A stretch of DNA of 64,000 nt from Escallonia rubra (taxonomy: Eukaryota > Streptophyta > Magnoliopsida > Escalloniales > Escalloniaceae): contig JAVXUO010003054.1 of NCBI GenBank assembly GCA_033065855.1, positions 147,899-211,898 on the forward strand, written 5' to 3'. The notes beneath the pieces were generated by a model that was given only the letters and a program-made list of their open reading frames with translations, was not told the DNA's origin and ran no database searches. Below, piece by piece: positions 1 through 13,429 of this stretch; position 1 is the stretch's first letter; each line of letters opens with the position of its first letter. A program made the translations under genes and the position numbers.

Positions 1-2
1 GT

Positions 3-1964
3 AAGGCTTTTGGACCAAGGGCACTAGCCATGTCCACTTATGAAAAAGAATTGGTAGCCTTAGTACAGGCCATTCTACATTGGCATTGTTACCTTAGCAG
101 TCAACCATTTATTGTGAAAACAGATCATTGTAGCCTGAAATTTTTGTTGGGACAGAGAGTTACATCAATGTTACAGCAGAAGTGTTTATCTAAGCTACTT
201 GGCTTTACTTTTGAAATACACTATAAGGCTGGAAGGGAAAATGGGGCTGCAGATGCCTTGTCTAGAATGCAAAAAGGGGAACAGTTAACTGGAAATTGTC
301 AAGCTATATCTCAAGTCACTCCCCTATGGCTCACTGAATTACAGGAAAGTTATGAAGGGGATCAAGAAGTACATCAGCAGATGCAACTCCTCATCCTAGA
401 ACCCATGGCTACATCTGAGTATTACCTTGAACAGGGTGTGCTTAGATTTAGGGGTAAGCTATATGTTGGAAGTAATGGGGGATTGAGAGAACAGATCATC
501 CAAACTTTGCATGCTTCAGGCATTGGTGGCCATTCTGGGAACACAGCCACTTTTAAAAGGATAGCTGCATTATTTTTCTGGCCCTTGATGAGAAATGACA
601 TAAGGAATGTAATAGTGCAGTGTGAAATTTGCCAAAGGAATAAGGCTGAACATGTCCCTTATCCAGGGCTTCTACAACCGTTGCCTATTCCCTCACAATT
701 CTGGAGTAGTGTCTCAATGGACTTCATTGAAGGACTACCAAAATCTGAAAACAAGGAAGTGATTATGGTGGTGGTGGATAGACTCAGCAAAGTTTCTCAC
801 TTCATTGCACTCAGTCATCCTCACACAGCTCAGGATGTGGCTAGAGCCTACTTTGACCATGTTTTCAAACTTCATGGTACACCAGACAACATTGTCACAG
901 ATAGAGGGAGCATTTTTTTGAGTCAATTTTGGCAGAAGCTATTTCAACTCATGGAGACCAAACTGAGTCTTAGCACAGCTTATCACCCCCAAAGTGATGG
1001 CCAAACTGAGAGGGTAAACCAATGCTTGGAAACCTACCTCAGATGTTTTTGTGGGGATAGGCCTAAAGCTTGGTCAAAATGGCTAACTCTTGCTGAATAT
1101 TGGTTCAATACTTCCTACCATAGTGCCCTCAAGATGACTCCATTTCAGGCATTATATGGATATACTCCCAGGCCTCTTAACTTGGGAATAACTGAGGTCA
1201 CTCACATAGCCTCAGTTGATGCATACATGGCTGACAGGGCCAAGGTTTTAAACCTACTCAAGCAAAATTTGGTGATAGCACAAGAAAGAATGAAGTTCTA
1301 TGCAGACAGAAAGAGGACTGAAAGGGAGTTTGCAGTGGGGGATTTTGTGTACTTAAAATTGCAGCCATACAGACAGAGTAGCCTAGCTCTTAGAAGGAAC
1401 CTGAAACTTTCACCTAGATATTATGGTCCTTTTGAGGTCTTGGCAAGGGTGGGCAAGGTAGCTTACAGGCTTAACTTACCTCCAGAGGCTCAACTTCACC
1501 CTGTATTCCATGTATCACTTCTGAAAGCTGCAATTGGTAAAGGAATGACTACTGTCCCAACTCTTCCTCCTGTAAATAATGCTGGTCAAATAACTCTTGA
1601 ACCTACTCATATTCTAGAGCACAGAATGATTAAAAGGGGGTCTATCTATGTACCACAAGTCCTAGTGGGCTGGACTAACCTGCCAGAGGGAGATACTACA
1701 TGGGAAGACTGGGATGTCTTAAAAACAAGATTTCCTGAATTTGTTGCGGAGGTGGAGGGCAGTTTTGAAGGGGAAGGGAATGTCAGGAATTCTCCCAAAA
1801 GAATTCCTGTCAGGTTCAAGATTAAGAAGAAGACTTACCCAGAGGTACCTGTTAGTTCAACAGCTGAAAGAGAAGCTAAAGGGCAAGGGAAAGTGACAGT
1901 TAATTTGAAAACCATGGGAGTGGACTACACGCAAGGGGGGACTGAAGAAGCAGCAAGCTTGTGA
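3..1964 (+). CDS. Retrotransposon pol: RNase H end, integrase, chromodomain (5' end outside window)
   Basis: The frame is open from base 3, so the ATG at 30 is internal, not the true start. Numbering from that Met, the RNase H C-terminus is at about 1-80 and ends in the DALSR signature. The integrase zinc finger has H161, H168, C198 and C201. The catalytic core has D231, D291 and E327, with 35 residues between the second D and the E, the canonical D,D-35-E spacing. A GPF/Y-like segment (YYGPFEVL) follows. A chromodomain at about 528-572 contains the VGW and TTWE motifs. In chromoviruses this domain is thought to guide integration to marked chromatin. There are no internal stops or frameshifts, so this part could still be functional. 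Confidence 0.9.
   Translation, partial: KAFGPRALAMSTYEKELVALVQAILHWHCYLSSQPFIVKTDHCSLKFLLGQRVTSMLQQKCLSKLLGFTFEIHYKAGRENGAADALSRMQKGEQLTGNCQAISQVTPLWLTELQESYEGDQEVHQQMQLLILEPMATSEYYLEQGVLRFRGKLYVGSNGGLREQIIQTLHASGIGGHSGNTATFKRIAALFFWPLMRNDIRNVIVQCEICQRNKAEHVPYPGLLQPLPIPSQFWSSVSMDFIEGLPKSENKEVIMVVVDRLSKVSHFIALSHPHTAQDVARAYFDHVFKLHGTPDNIVTDRGSIFLSQFWQKLFQLMETKLSLSTAYHPQSDGQTERVNQCLETYLRCFCGDRPKAWSKWLTLAEYWFNTSYHSALKMTPFQALYGYTPRPLNLGITEVTHIASVDAYMADRAKVLNLLKQNLVIAQERMKFYADRKRTEREFAVGDFVYLKLQPYRQSSLALRRNLKLSPRYYGPFEVLARVGKVAYRLNLPPEAQLHPVFHVSLLKAAIGKGMTTVPTLPPVNNAGQITLEPTHILEHRMIKRGSIYVPQVLVGWTNLPEGDTTWEDWDVLKTRFPEFVAEVEGSFEGEGNVRNSPKRIPVRFKIKKKTYPEVPVSSTAEREAKGQGKVTVNLKTMGVDYTQGGTEEAASL
1930..1942 (+). 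other. Polypurine tract of the Reina element
   Basis: A G-rich tract (GCAAGGGGGG) sits immediately 5' of a TG that makes a sensible LTR start. Plus-strand priming sites of LTR retroelements lie here. It overlaps the end of the pol frame. Confidence 0.5.
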
Positions 1965-2390
1965 GTGCTACCATAAATGAAGTTGAAGACCACGCGCCCA
2001 AAGCAATTAACAGAGAGAGAAAGAGAGTTAATTGGAATATTAACTCTTAAGCTGCATTAAAGAAGCTGTGAAGTATTAAGGCAGTGCCAAATCCCAGATG
2101 TATCTCTGCCTGAAGATTTACAGCATTAAACAAATTATCTTTTCTTGTAATTTTTCTTTCTAGTTTTTCATTTCCGAATTTTGGGGTAAAATCAGTTGTA
2201 ACCATCTCTATATGATGGGAAGGCAAAGCACTCAGAGAATCATTCAGTTATTAGAAGAAATCGTCACTTTCTCTCTCTTCTCTCTTGCTCTGAAATTCTT
2301 CTTCTTCTGGTCCAAGAAATTGGATTTTCTTATGCACTTTTCTACTCTGAAAATTCACTTCCATCCAAGTCAAGTAGCTCAATCTTGACA
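1943..2390 (+). repeat. 3' LTR of the Reina element
   Basis: The stretch starts TGAAGAAG after the polypurine tract and ends CTTGACA. It has a CTATATGATGG motif near 2208 and a pyrimidine-rich leader after it, as in short plant chromovirus LTRs. The right border is inferred sharply, because sequence matching a different locus (malate dehydrogenase exon 6) starts at 2390/2391. The left border is less certain by a few tens of bases. The other LTR is outside the window. Confidence 0.6.
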
Positions 2391-2487
2391 TAATGACTCT
2401 CACCCTGCACGATTGACCATTCTCCTTTCTCACAAGTGACGGGGAAAGAGTATATAAGGCCAGGTTGGATTCCATAAGAGCCATCAG
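2390..2487 (-). pseudogene. Malate dehydrogenase exon 6 fragment
   Basis: These 98 bases match 4462-4559, in exon 6 and the first bases of intron 6 of the neighbouring gene, at 97 of 98 positions. On the minus strand it reads [15 protein letters not shown] then [12 protein letters not shown], then a GTGAGA donor. The one difference (base 2440 versus 4512) makes Val here and Leu in the intact gene. Val is the residue I recall as usual at this site in plant cytosolic enzymes. The rest of the exon and all other exons are absent, so it is not functional. Confidence 0.9.
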
Positions 2488-3031
2488 GTTCATGATTACT
2501 GTTCCCGTTCTTTTTCTTTTCCTGATTTTCCCGAAATTCAATTTTCCTGCCCCTAAACTTCTTTTCTTTTTCTTTTGTTTTTATTTAATCCCATCCATTA
2601 GTTTACAATATAATTTCATTAGTCATCAGGTAAACAAGGAGGACCTGGCGCCATCTTGTAACCAATTCTCCAAAATTTGACACCTAATGCCACTTTTCAT
2701 AATTTACAAAATAGCCCCCAACTTTGCATAATTGCATTTAAGCCCCAAAAATTTTCTAATCATTCTCAATTTGACTAAACGTAACTGAAAATATATACTA
2801 GCATTCATTTTATTACTTTTCATCACTAAAACCATAATTTACATTTACGACCCCTAAAGTTTTCAAAATTACGAAAATGCCCCTAAAATTTTCAACATTA
2901 TATTTTCCCCCAAAATTCTTTTAAGCTTTGATACTCAACTAATACCTGAGCATTGCTCAAATTTAACCCCCATCTATTTTTTCGGATCTCCAATAGTTAT
3001 TTTAACCCACTCCTAAAGTTAGGGGTATTAC
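2488..3031 (-). repeat. LTR-like AT-rich fragment
   Basis: The stretch has repeated phrases such as CCCCTAAAGTTTTCAAAATT and ends AGGGGTATTACA. On the minus strand it therefore begins TGTAATACCCC, resembling the start of many plant Ty3/gypsy LTRs. No partner LTR or coding region was seen, so it may be a solo or truncated LTR. The left border is undefined. Confidence 0.35.
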
Positions 3032-3766
3032 AGGCTTGTCGGGTAGAGGCCTTCTTGATGCTCCTGTACAACTGCGACAATAATGACAAGGAGTTGGACA
3101 AAATTATATGGACACTAGAATCCAACAAAATTTTCTCGGTACATTTTTTTATAATTTCATTCATTCCGGTAGTACAAGCTTTTTCCTTATGAAGATTGTT
3201 TGGAATCATGTGCTTCCTCGTAAGGTCAGATTTTTTGTTTGGTGCACATATTGGAATAGCATTTTAACAATTGACAACCTTCCAAAAAAGGAATTGGGCT
3301 TTTGCGATTAGATGCTTTCTTTGTTGTCATGAAGAAGAGACCCTAGACCATTTACTCTTGCACTGCAAAGTGGCACGCACATTATGGGCAGTGGCTCTTT
3401 CAGTAATTGGTTTGTCTTTCACTTTTCTTAATTCTGTGAGAGAATTTTTGGTGGCTTGGAGAATGCAAGGTTTGTCAAAGTCCTTAAAACTTCTATTTAC
3501 CGCTTTTCTGGGAGCAATTTTCTGGCTACTGTGGTCTGAACGCACTGCACGAGCATTTAGAAATGTGGAGAGATCTCATTTATTGTTGCGTGATTTGTTC
3601 TCAAAATCTCTATATTATTGGTATTCTGTAAGGGGTGTTTTTTAGTCTGTATCTTATTTAGACTTTTGTAAGCCTTGTTCTGTCTAATTATTGGCAGCAA
3701 ACATGTACTCATTAGTTTTTGGTACACTTCTCAATAAAAGTTACCCTTTCCAAAAAAAATAAAATT
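3030..3766 (+). mobile_element. LINE (non-LTR retrotransposon) 3' remnant
   Basis: A decayed, frameshifted reading frame matches the C-terminus of plant LINE polyproteins: LDKIIWTLESNKIFSV, then PRKVRFFVW, then a zinc-binding reverse-transcriptase region with CFLCCHEEETLDHLLLHC, then FWLLWSERTARAFRN. It ends at about 3645 and is followed by a 3' UTR and an A-rich tail near 3752-3766. The 5' truncation and A-tail are typical of target-primed LINE insertion. It lies downstream of the malate dehydrogenase gene in the opposite orientation. Confidence 0.8.
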
Positions 3767-4043
3767 GCCAGGCATGTTAAGCTTAAAGGCATATGAACTA
3801 CCAGTAAAATCAGATGGATTGTCCTACTTTTGATTTGTGTAATTTTGAAAATGGCTAGAATCCTCCTCCATAAGAAAAAAGTAGAAATGGTGTAGTGATG
3901 CTGTAATATTTACTTCAATTGTGGACGAAGCCGTTGCCCTGGTCTCCTTCAAAGCTGTACCTCAGACATCCAGTCTGGGTATTCATTACCATGCCGATGC
4001 AGCATCAGTATTGTGTCTATCATGCACGGCAGATCTAGAGAGA

Positions 4044-4113
4044 GAGTTAAAATCTGCTGCTGTACTTGAATGAGAGTTAAATGGGAGTTAAAATCTGCTG
4101 CTGTACTTGAATG
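4044..4113. repeat. 41-bp tandem duplication
   Basis: A segment beginning GAGTTAAAATCTGCTGCTGT occurs twice, at about 4044 and 4085. It lies just past the malate dehydrogenase stop codon, probably in the 3' UTR. Confidence 0.8.
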
Positions 4114-4146
4114 GATTTACACACTTAAATCCCAATTAGGGCATTG

Positions 4147-7532
<3,386 letters not shown>

Positions 7533-8456
7533 TGTTGACAAAAATAAATTGAAACCACTACAGTATCTGCTACAGATTATCAGGGTACCTACCAACCTCT
7601 TGTTCCTACATTTATATATGCAGTCCAACAATCAAACAAACCAAACAGAAGGTTCATACAAAAACTTGAAACCAAGGCAACCAAATACCAAAACGAGACC
7701 TACAAGCAATGCAAGAGAACTGAAGACTCCTTATTTTCAAGAAAAGAACCTTTGGGGCATAAATGCACGTGAATGCAAGTAAATTAATGTAGAGACAGAG
7801 ATGGAGAACTACCAGCTGCACTCTTTCACGAGAACCCTGATGGCAAGTTCCACTATAGTTTCAGAGCTGAATATGTAGAACTTTACTGTGAGATGTTGAG
7901 AAGCACTATATATCAAAATATACACGTACGGACCGTGTGCGCGTATGTGGAGATATGTATGTAGTTAGTGTGTGTGTGTGTGTGTGTGGGCGCGTGTGCG
8001 TGTGTGTGTGAGCTGTGCAGTTGCTGGAAAGAGGGTGCGGTTGATCACAAGGGGAGTTGAATCGTAAAAACTTTTGTTTTTAGCTTTTTCTTTGATTAAT
8101 GACTTTTTTGGTTGCCGAGGTATAGAAGGGGAAAAGAAATCATCCTAAAGATTTCAATTTGGTAAAATAATGGCCCATCTATATCTATATATACGAAATA
8201 TATCATCTGTCATGTATGTATTTGAATTTGATTGGCATTTTCTATGCCTTATAAAACTCTAATTTTTTTTCTTGAATTTTTACAAATTTAAAATAGAGCT
8301 TAGTAGGTGTTAAATATTAATTGGGTACAAAATAATCTCCAACCTCATGAAGTCTAACTATCCAATCCTGTAACCTCCATTCCCCCACTTCATAATTAAC
8401 TAACACCCTTTCGGTGCATAAATGGGGTTTTAGCTAGTTATGATGAATGAAAATTA
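7533..8456 (-). promoter_or_regulatory. Upstream region of the MDH gene
   Basis: The region holds the probable 5' UTR and promoter of the minus-strand malate dehydrogenase gene. I see a dinucleotide repeat at 7968-8011 but cannot place a TATA box or start site with confidence. No other gene was seen. Confidence 0.4.
7968..8011. repeat. (GT)n microsatellite
   Basis: An interrupted GT dinucleotide run with a GGGCGCGTGTGC interruption. Confidence 0.95.
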
Positions 8457-8762
8457 TTTCCTCTGTTTCTAAATATTTGATCATGCTTTCTTTTTTGCCT
8501 GTCTTGAAAAAATTGATCACATTTTAAATTAAGAAAGATTCTATAAGTATTTTTTCATCTTTACCCTTCTTATACTTTCTTTATTTTATTTATTTCTCAA
8601 CATTTAATCCTTTATCAACCATTTTTCTCTCCTAAACCCCCTTTTATTTTCATCTCTCACTTTCTCTATCTTGGGGTAGAATGGAAGACTTATAAAATAT
8701 AACTCATATCATAAATAAGTGTGTAAGTCAAACACGATCATTCAAAAAGCAACAGATTGGAG
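8457..8762. mobile_element. Stowaway-like MITE, decayed
   Basis: The left end reads CCTCTGTTTCTAAATATTTG. The right end is TTCAAAAAGCAACAGATTGG then AG, whose complement starts CTCCAATCTGTTGC. These are degenerate forms of the plant Stowaway terminal repeat CTCCCTCYGTYCC. A TA follows the right end. Inner ends share GATCATG and CGATCA. No coding capacity. Confidence 0.6.
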
Positions 8763-9005
8763 TATTTTTTGAACCAAATCATCCCTATAAGTTTTTTTTT
8801 ACAATGTCATGATTAACCTCCGTTGTAACTCTATGCTAGATGCATGGTTCCTCTTTTTAAGTTAATTGTCAAATGCTAGATGCATGTTTTTTTTAATTGA
8901 AAGTCATTCAACTTTTAACCACCATTTAACTTCTTTAGCAGCAAACATGTATACCTCTTCTATATATCTCACACCTCCAAAATAAATGACGACAACATCA
9001 AGCAA
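8763..9005. other. AT-rich intergenic sequence
   Basis: No gene, repeat border or regulatory motif recognised. Confidence 0.5.
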
Positions 9006-9510
9006 TCATCTTCTTCTTTGCATTCTATCATATTCTCTTCGAAGTATTAATTGTTGCAAAATTTTAATGGGTGACTCTTGATCTCTCCACATTAATTCGG
9101 CACATGATAAAAGGTGATAACCATCATACAATGGTTCTCTTTTGATACTTTCTTCACGCCTCTCATTTAAACTCTGCTTTGCATCTTGCAAGGATGTATA
9201 ATAGTTATAATCTTATGACTAAAAGAAGAAACAAAAGTTGAGATGACCAAAAAATATATAACTATTTGCTACCTTTCGCTTTGAGGATAAGGTTGAGAAG
9301 TCTTAAAAATTTCTCATTCTATTTTCAATGGATAGAGGAACATCCTCTTAAATATATAATAATGTTCTTATGATCAAAACCACCTTAGCTAAACAATTAT
9401 AACAATCATCAAGGTTTTCAACTTGTGACTGTAAAATAATTTTACCTCTTGGAAAACTCATGCTAATAAGAAGATTACCATCCTCATTTGGACAATCTCG
9501 ATAAATAAAA
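9006..9510 (-). pseudogene. Unidentified gene-like remnant
   Basis: Two minus-strand stretches look protein-coding rather than random. One, about 9370-9510, reads YRDCPNEDGNLLISM then SFPRGKIILQSQVENLDDCY. The other, about 9006-9195, reads SLNERREESIKREPLY then HLLSCAELMW and ends in an R-rich tail. Between them is an AT-rich gap that could be an intron or decay. I do not recognise the family. No start codon or upstream exons could be placed, so it may be a truncated gene or a transposon-carried fragment. Confidence 0.35.
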
Positions 9511-10558
9511 AGAGGTTAACAAATATCTTCATCATAATTCATTCAACATTAAAATCTTTTAGCAGAGCACCTAAGGATTGTACAGAATTAGCAACATTAC
9601 ATTAGTGTAATCTCGATAGAAGAACGGGGGCTCACCATGTTCCAAGCAACCAAAGTGAGTCCATCCTGAAATAGCTCTTAGACCACAAATTGTCGACGTC
9701 TAAAGTAATTAAATGGACCAAAAAAAAGTACAACAAATTTTTCCTAGATTGCGTTTGTGGGTTAAAGCATTTTATCTATTGTAAATGCAATAAATAAACA
9801 ACATGCGATAAATATTTGTCGTTTTAGTAGAACACCAAACTTAATTTCAACATTTTATATGTCGCACACCCGACTTTGAGATTTTAGCTTGAAGGATGAA
9901 AAGTGGTATCTTCCAATTTTACTTACATGTGTACGATTTGCACGATGTCGAATGTTGTCTAAAAGAGAGCACACTAATTTATATTCAACGAATCTTATTC
10001 TTAATCTATTTCTAGCTTGTTCCTTGCGTAAGGCAACTAGATTAACCTACTCCTATCATGAAAGTAGGCCATGCTACTATAATTTTTTGCTTTCTTCCTT
10101 TGATCTATTTTGATTATGACGACTATCCGACTCACGGATGAAGATATAACAACAAAGTATCGCATTCACAAAAATGGCAAGGGGTGCATCCAGTCCACGT
10201 ATATGACTAAACAAATTTTCTAAAGAAAATGCAGTGAGAAAAAAGATTCGAGCCGATTAGAACCCAAAGATAGTTTGATGATAGTAAAACAGTTCTTTTA
10301 GTTGTGGCAAAATAAGCAAAATCAATCAACTCTTGTCTACCACATAGTAGTACTTAATATAATGGGAATCTATCAGTAAGGGTATATATATTTTTTGTTA
10401 ACGTGTTTTATAGTATTGGAATGCTTGGTGGGATGAGAGGATGAATGGAATGAATATCTTCACAGACATACAATGTGTGAACTATGTGAAGATTACTCGA
10501 AAGTTTGTAGGTTTGCACTTGTCATCTTAATATATCGGTGAGCTTGAGTATTAAGCTC
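9511..10558. other. Intergenic sequence, nothing recognised
   Basis: AT-rich with short open frames only. No domain, RNA gene or repeat border was seen on either strand. Confidence 0.5.
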
Positions 10559-10561
10559 TAA

Positions 10562-11030
10562 TAGTGTGTTTGGATGTGAGATTTTAAAATACTGGGTACT
10601 TCTCTACATTCCTCATTTTGTAATCCCTTCATTTAAAAATCTCACCATTTACAAAATATTTTTTTGGGCATTTTTACTATTATGTGAATTCTAATTAGTT
10701 ACTTGCAAGTTTGGTTTTAAACCGAGTACATGTGAATCCAAGATGGCACAATTTTTTTGTAAAAAAAAAAAATACAGAGAAACAAAAAAAAAAAAAACTG
10801 GAGATAGGTCTCTTACTAGTTTTAAGTGTTACCTCTTTGAAGAGATTTTACAAAAAAATTAAACTAGGCTAGTTATTTGAACTGTGGATTTGGAGGCCTC
10901 AAATCCCATATTCAAATCCCTTTGTGAATTTCAAAATCCCTTTCGTACTATCCAAACAAGAGATTCCTTTTAACAAAAATTCAACACCAAAGTGAAACCC
11001 TCAGTTCAAATCCTCAATCCAAACATACTC
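10562..11030. mobile_element. MITE with 20-bp inverted termini, PIF/Harbinger (Tourist) type
   Basis: The left end is TAGTGTGTTTGGATGTGAG. The complement of the right end is GAGTATGTTTGGATTGAGG. The element is flanked on both sides by TAA (10559-10561 and 11031-11033), the 3-bp duplication typical of PIF/Harbinger insertions. The interior is AT-rich and noncoding. Confidence 0.55.
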
Positions 11031-11334
11031 TAAATATATATGAACAATATCCAAAAGTAAAACCCATTTACTTCCATATACTTTTTCTCTTTATGGAGCT
11101 ATACTGTAGACGTTTTTAGCCTTTGCGGGGTATACCATGAGATAAAACTCTAGCAAAAGCAAATCCTAAAAACAATATCATAGCTATGTTTGTGGCTTTT
11201 ACTGATAAATAAGATTTTACATAAAGATAGTCTAATAACCTTTTCTGTGATGGTGTACATTTATGCATAACACATGAGCTTTTGTCTAGTTAGTTTGAAA
11301 AGTTTGCATCATGTGCATATGATATTGTACTTTT
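11031..11334. other. AT-rich intergenic sequence
   Basis: No recognisable features. Confidence 0.5.
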
Positions 11335-12120
11335 GGGTTGCGTTTGGCACGACAGATACGTTGGGCCAAAAGGATAAGATAAAGGAGGATAAGGGATGAT
11401 TTTTCTTTAGTCGTATAGAAACAGATAATGATTTAATCCAATGATGTGTTTGGAACGAGCATTGGACTGGACAGCTATGCAACCTATTCATCACCTCAAC
11501 CACCCACAACCACCACAACACAACCACCGCAACCCACAACCACCACAACACCACCCAATGACTCACAACATCAGCACATCGAACCAACACCAATGGAAAG
11601 TTACTTTAATCTAGGGCGCAATAGTGTGGTAAAGGGTAATGGGATAGGCAATAGGAGGTGGTACTCAGCGTATCTAGAAAGGAAAGGCAGGGGCCAGTAA
11701 AGATTAATCACTGTCACCGCTCAGCGATGGTCGGCTGACACATCGCACCAATACCAATGGAAATTTGCTTTAATTTATGGCGCAATTGTGTGTAAAAGGT
11801 AGCAGGATAGGCAGTAAAAGATGGTGGTCAATGGTTCTACGAAGGAAGGGCAGGGGTCGACGAAGATTAATCGTCGTTAGTGCTCAGCAACGGTCGGCGG
11901 TAGAATGGGTGCACCAACACCACTGGTTACTACTCAGCGATAGTCGGGGAATGAGGGAGGCCCCGATGTGGTGTTCTCTATCCTCTGCCCCGTTATTTTT
12001 TTCCCCAAGTGATATCCCCTCGACCCTTTTTTAAATTATCCACTCTAGTGGGGTACAACGGATTAGTTACGTGTCCCTTAAATGTGTGTTCAAACACCAT
12101 ATAAGATAATTGTTTTCATA
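11335..12120. mobile_element. Possible MITE-like element with internal tandem repeat
   Basis: It begins GGGTTGCGTTTGGCACGACAG, a style seen at ends of plant MITEs. The right side has GTGTGTTCAAACACC, whose complement (GGTGTTTGAACACAC) is a loose match. Inside are a CAACCACC-rich run (11490-11560) and a tandem duplication (11584-11950). No target duplication is clear, so the borders are tentative. Confidence 0.35.
11584..11950. repeat. About 166-bp tandem repeat, 2.2 copies
   Basis: Units begin CACCAACACCAATGG, CACCAATACCAATGG and CACCAACACCACTGG. They share GGGATAGGCAATA/AGGATAGGCAGTA, GGCAGGGGCC/GGCAGGGGTC and CTCAGCGATGGTCGG-like phrases. Copies differ at many bases, so the duplication is old. 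Confidence 0.75.
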
Positions 12121-12153
12121 TCTAGGGCTCTTTCCCCGCACATCAAACATAGC

Positions 12154-13418
12154 TGTAGTGCACCGCCTTGAAAAACTAATCCGCAAAAATGGATTTATAT
12201 AGGAGCCCCCTTCTTATTTAATTTTGAAGATAAGAAAAATAAGAAAAATCCTAAAAAAATGACTTGAAGGTGTCCAAAAGGACGACTAACCTATTGAAAC
12301 TAGGAAAGGTATCCGGGGACTAAGTTACATAACAGAAAGGTGTTAGGCATTGGTCGTGCCCTAGACACACCCTAAGTTAATTATTATTATTATTTTGGCT
12401 TGAACTCGACATCTGAGGATAAGTGGCCTACGTATCCAATCAGATTAATTGAAATTAAAACCATCGTAGTTCGGCACTGCTCCTACGGGAAGTAGTCTAC
12501 AATTTGAACCTAAACTTAGACAAAGAAAACAAAATACCTCTTTTGTTGTTTGGAAATGAAATTTGACTACGGGAAATGGGAGATAGTCTATATGATTTCT
12601 ACCTTAAGAAAACTGGTAAAAGTTACCTCGCGATGTAGCTTGCCTTGATGACTCGGGAATATTCATCATGGTATTAACGATGCAAAGAACAAAGCAACAT
12701 TTTCAGATTGATTTGAATGGCTAAGGCTCTCGAGAGAGGTTGGACATCACTTCACTTGGAAATAGCGTGCCAATTTTAAAGAGAATAAGCTTCTGGACCT
12801 AATGTCCCTGACCCTTAAAATGGAGGCTAAGACCTTATTTTATAGTTCTCAAGGTCACAGAATCTGATATCTTACATGAGTGGAGATAAGTGAAAATAAG
12901 TGATAAAATTGCAATCGGCCAGTAAGTCGAAAACCAGTTAATTCACCCCATTAAATTTATTTTTTTTGAATTTTAAGGCATTATCTGACCCTAGTTTCGG
13001 TAATTATCTCAGAAATCACAAATGAGATGTACCAGATTGAGGATAAGTCGTTTTTTAACCAACAAATGGATTATTTGATCTATATATCAAGGATAAATCA
13101 TGAATTATTTTTCCAAATCATCTAGACAAAATACATCATTTAGGATAATCTAGATCATTGACCGAACTTAACATAAATGGACTGGACTAATGCAGTGAAC
13201 TAAACTGACGGACTGGACTGGACATCCAATGGATTAGGCAGGACAATTCAACTGGACTGGACTAGACCAATTAACTGGACTAAATTAATCAAATAATGTT
13301 AGACTGAATTAATTAATTAAATTACATTACTAAGCTCATACTCAATAATGCCTTTTAGTAAATAATAGAGCCCATTATTATTTATTTAAAAATGCCTACA
13401 AAATAAGGTGTCCGCACA
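12154..13418 (-). repeat. 3' LTR of the Tat element
   Basis: It aligns with 22962-24287. Shared phrases include AAGGTGTCCAAAAGGA, TTTTGGCTTGAACTCGACAT and the TGGACTGGACTA-rich stretch. On the minus strand it begins TGTGCGGACACC, right after the polypurine tract, and ends in CA at 12154. Confidence 0.85.
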
Positions 13419-13429
13419 ACCCCTTTGTG
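13419..13429 (-). other. Polypurine tract of the Tat element
   Basis: On the minus strand CACAAAGGGGT lies directly before the TGT start of the 3' LTR, the expected plus-strand priming site. Confidence 0.7.

Larger units (their letters stand above)
1..2390 (+). mobile_element. Reina-lineage chromovirus (Ty3/gypsy), 3' part
   Basis: This is the 3' part of an LTR retrotransposon cut by the window edge: RNase H end, integrase and chromodomain (3-1964), a G-rich purine tract near 1930-1942, then a short LTR of about 448 bp ending in CA at 2390. The integrase and C-terminal chromodomain style fit the Reina clade. The pol frame is intact over 654 codons, so the insertion is fairly young compared with the other retroelements here. 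The 5' LTR, gag, protease and reverse transcriptase lie outside the window. The 3' border is directly against a copy of malate dehydrogenase exon 6. Confidence 0.85.

Noticed and set aside
2251-2541. 96-codon minus-strand frame over the MDH exon fragment as a gene
   Set aside because: It merges LTR sequence, the exon fragment in a wrong frame and flanking DNA. The MDH-like reading is in a different frame.
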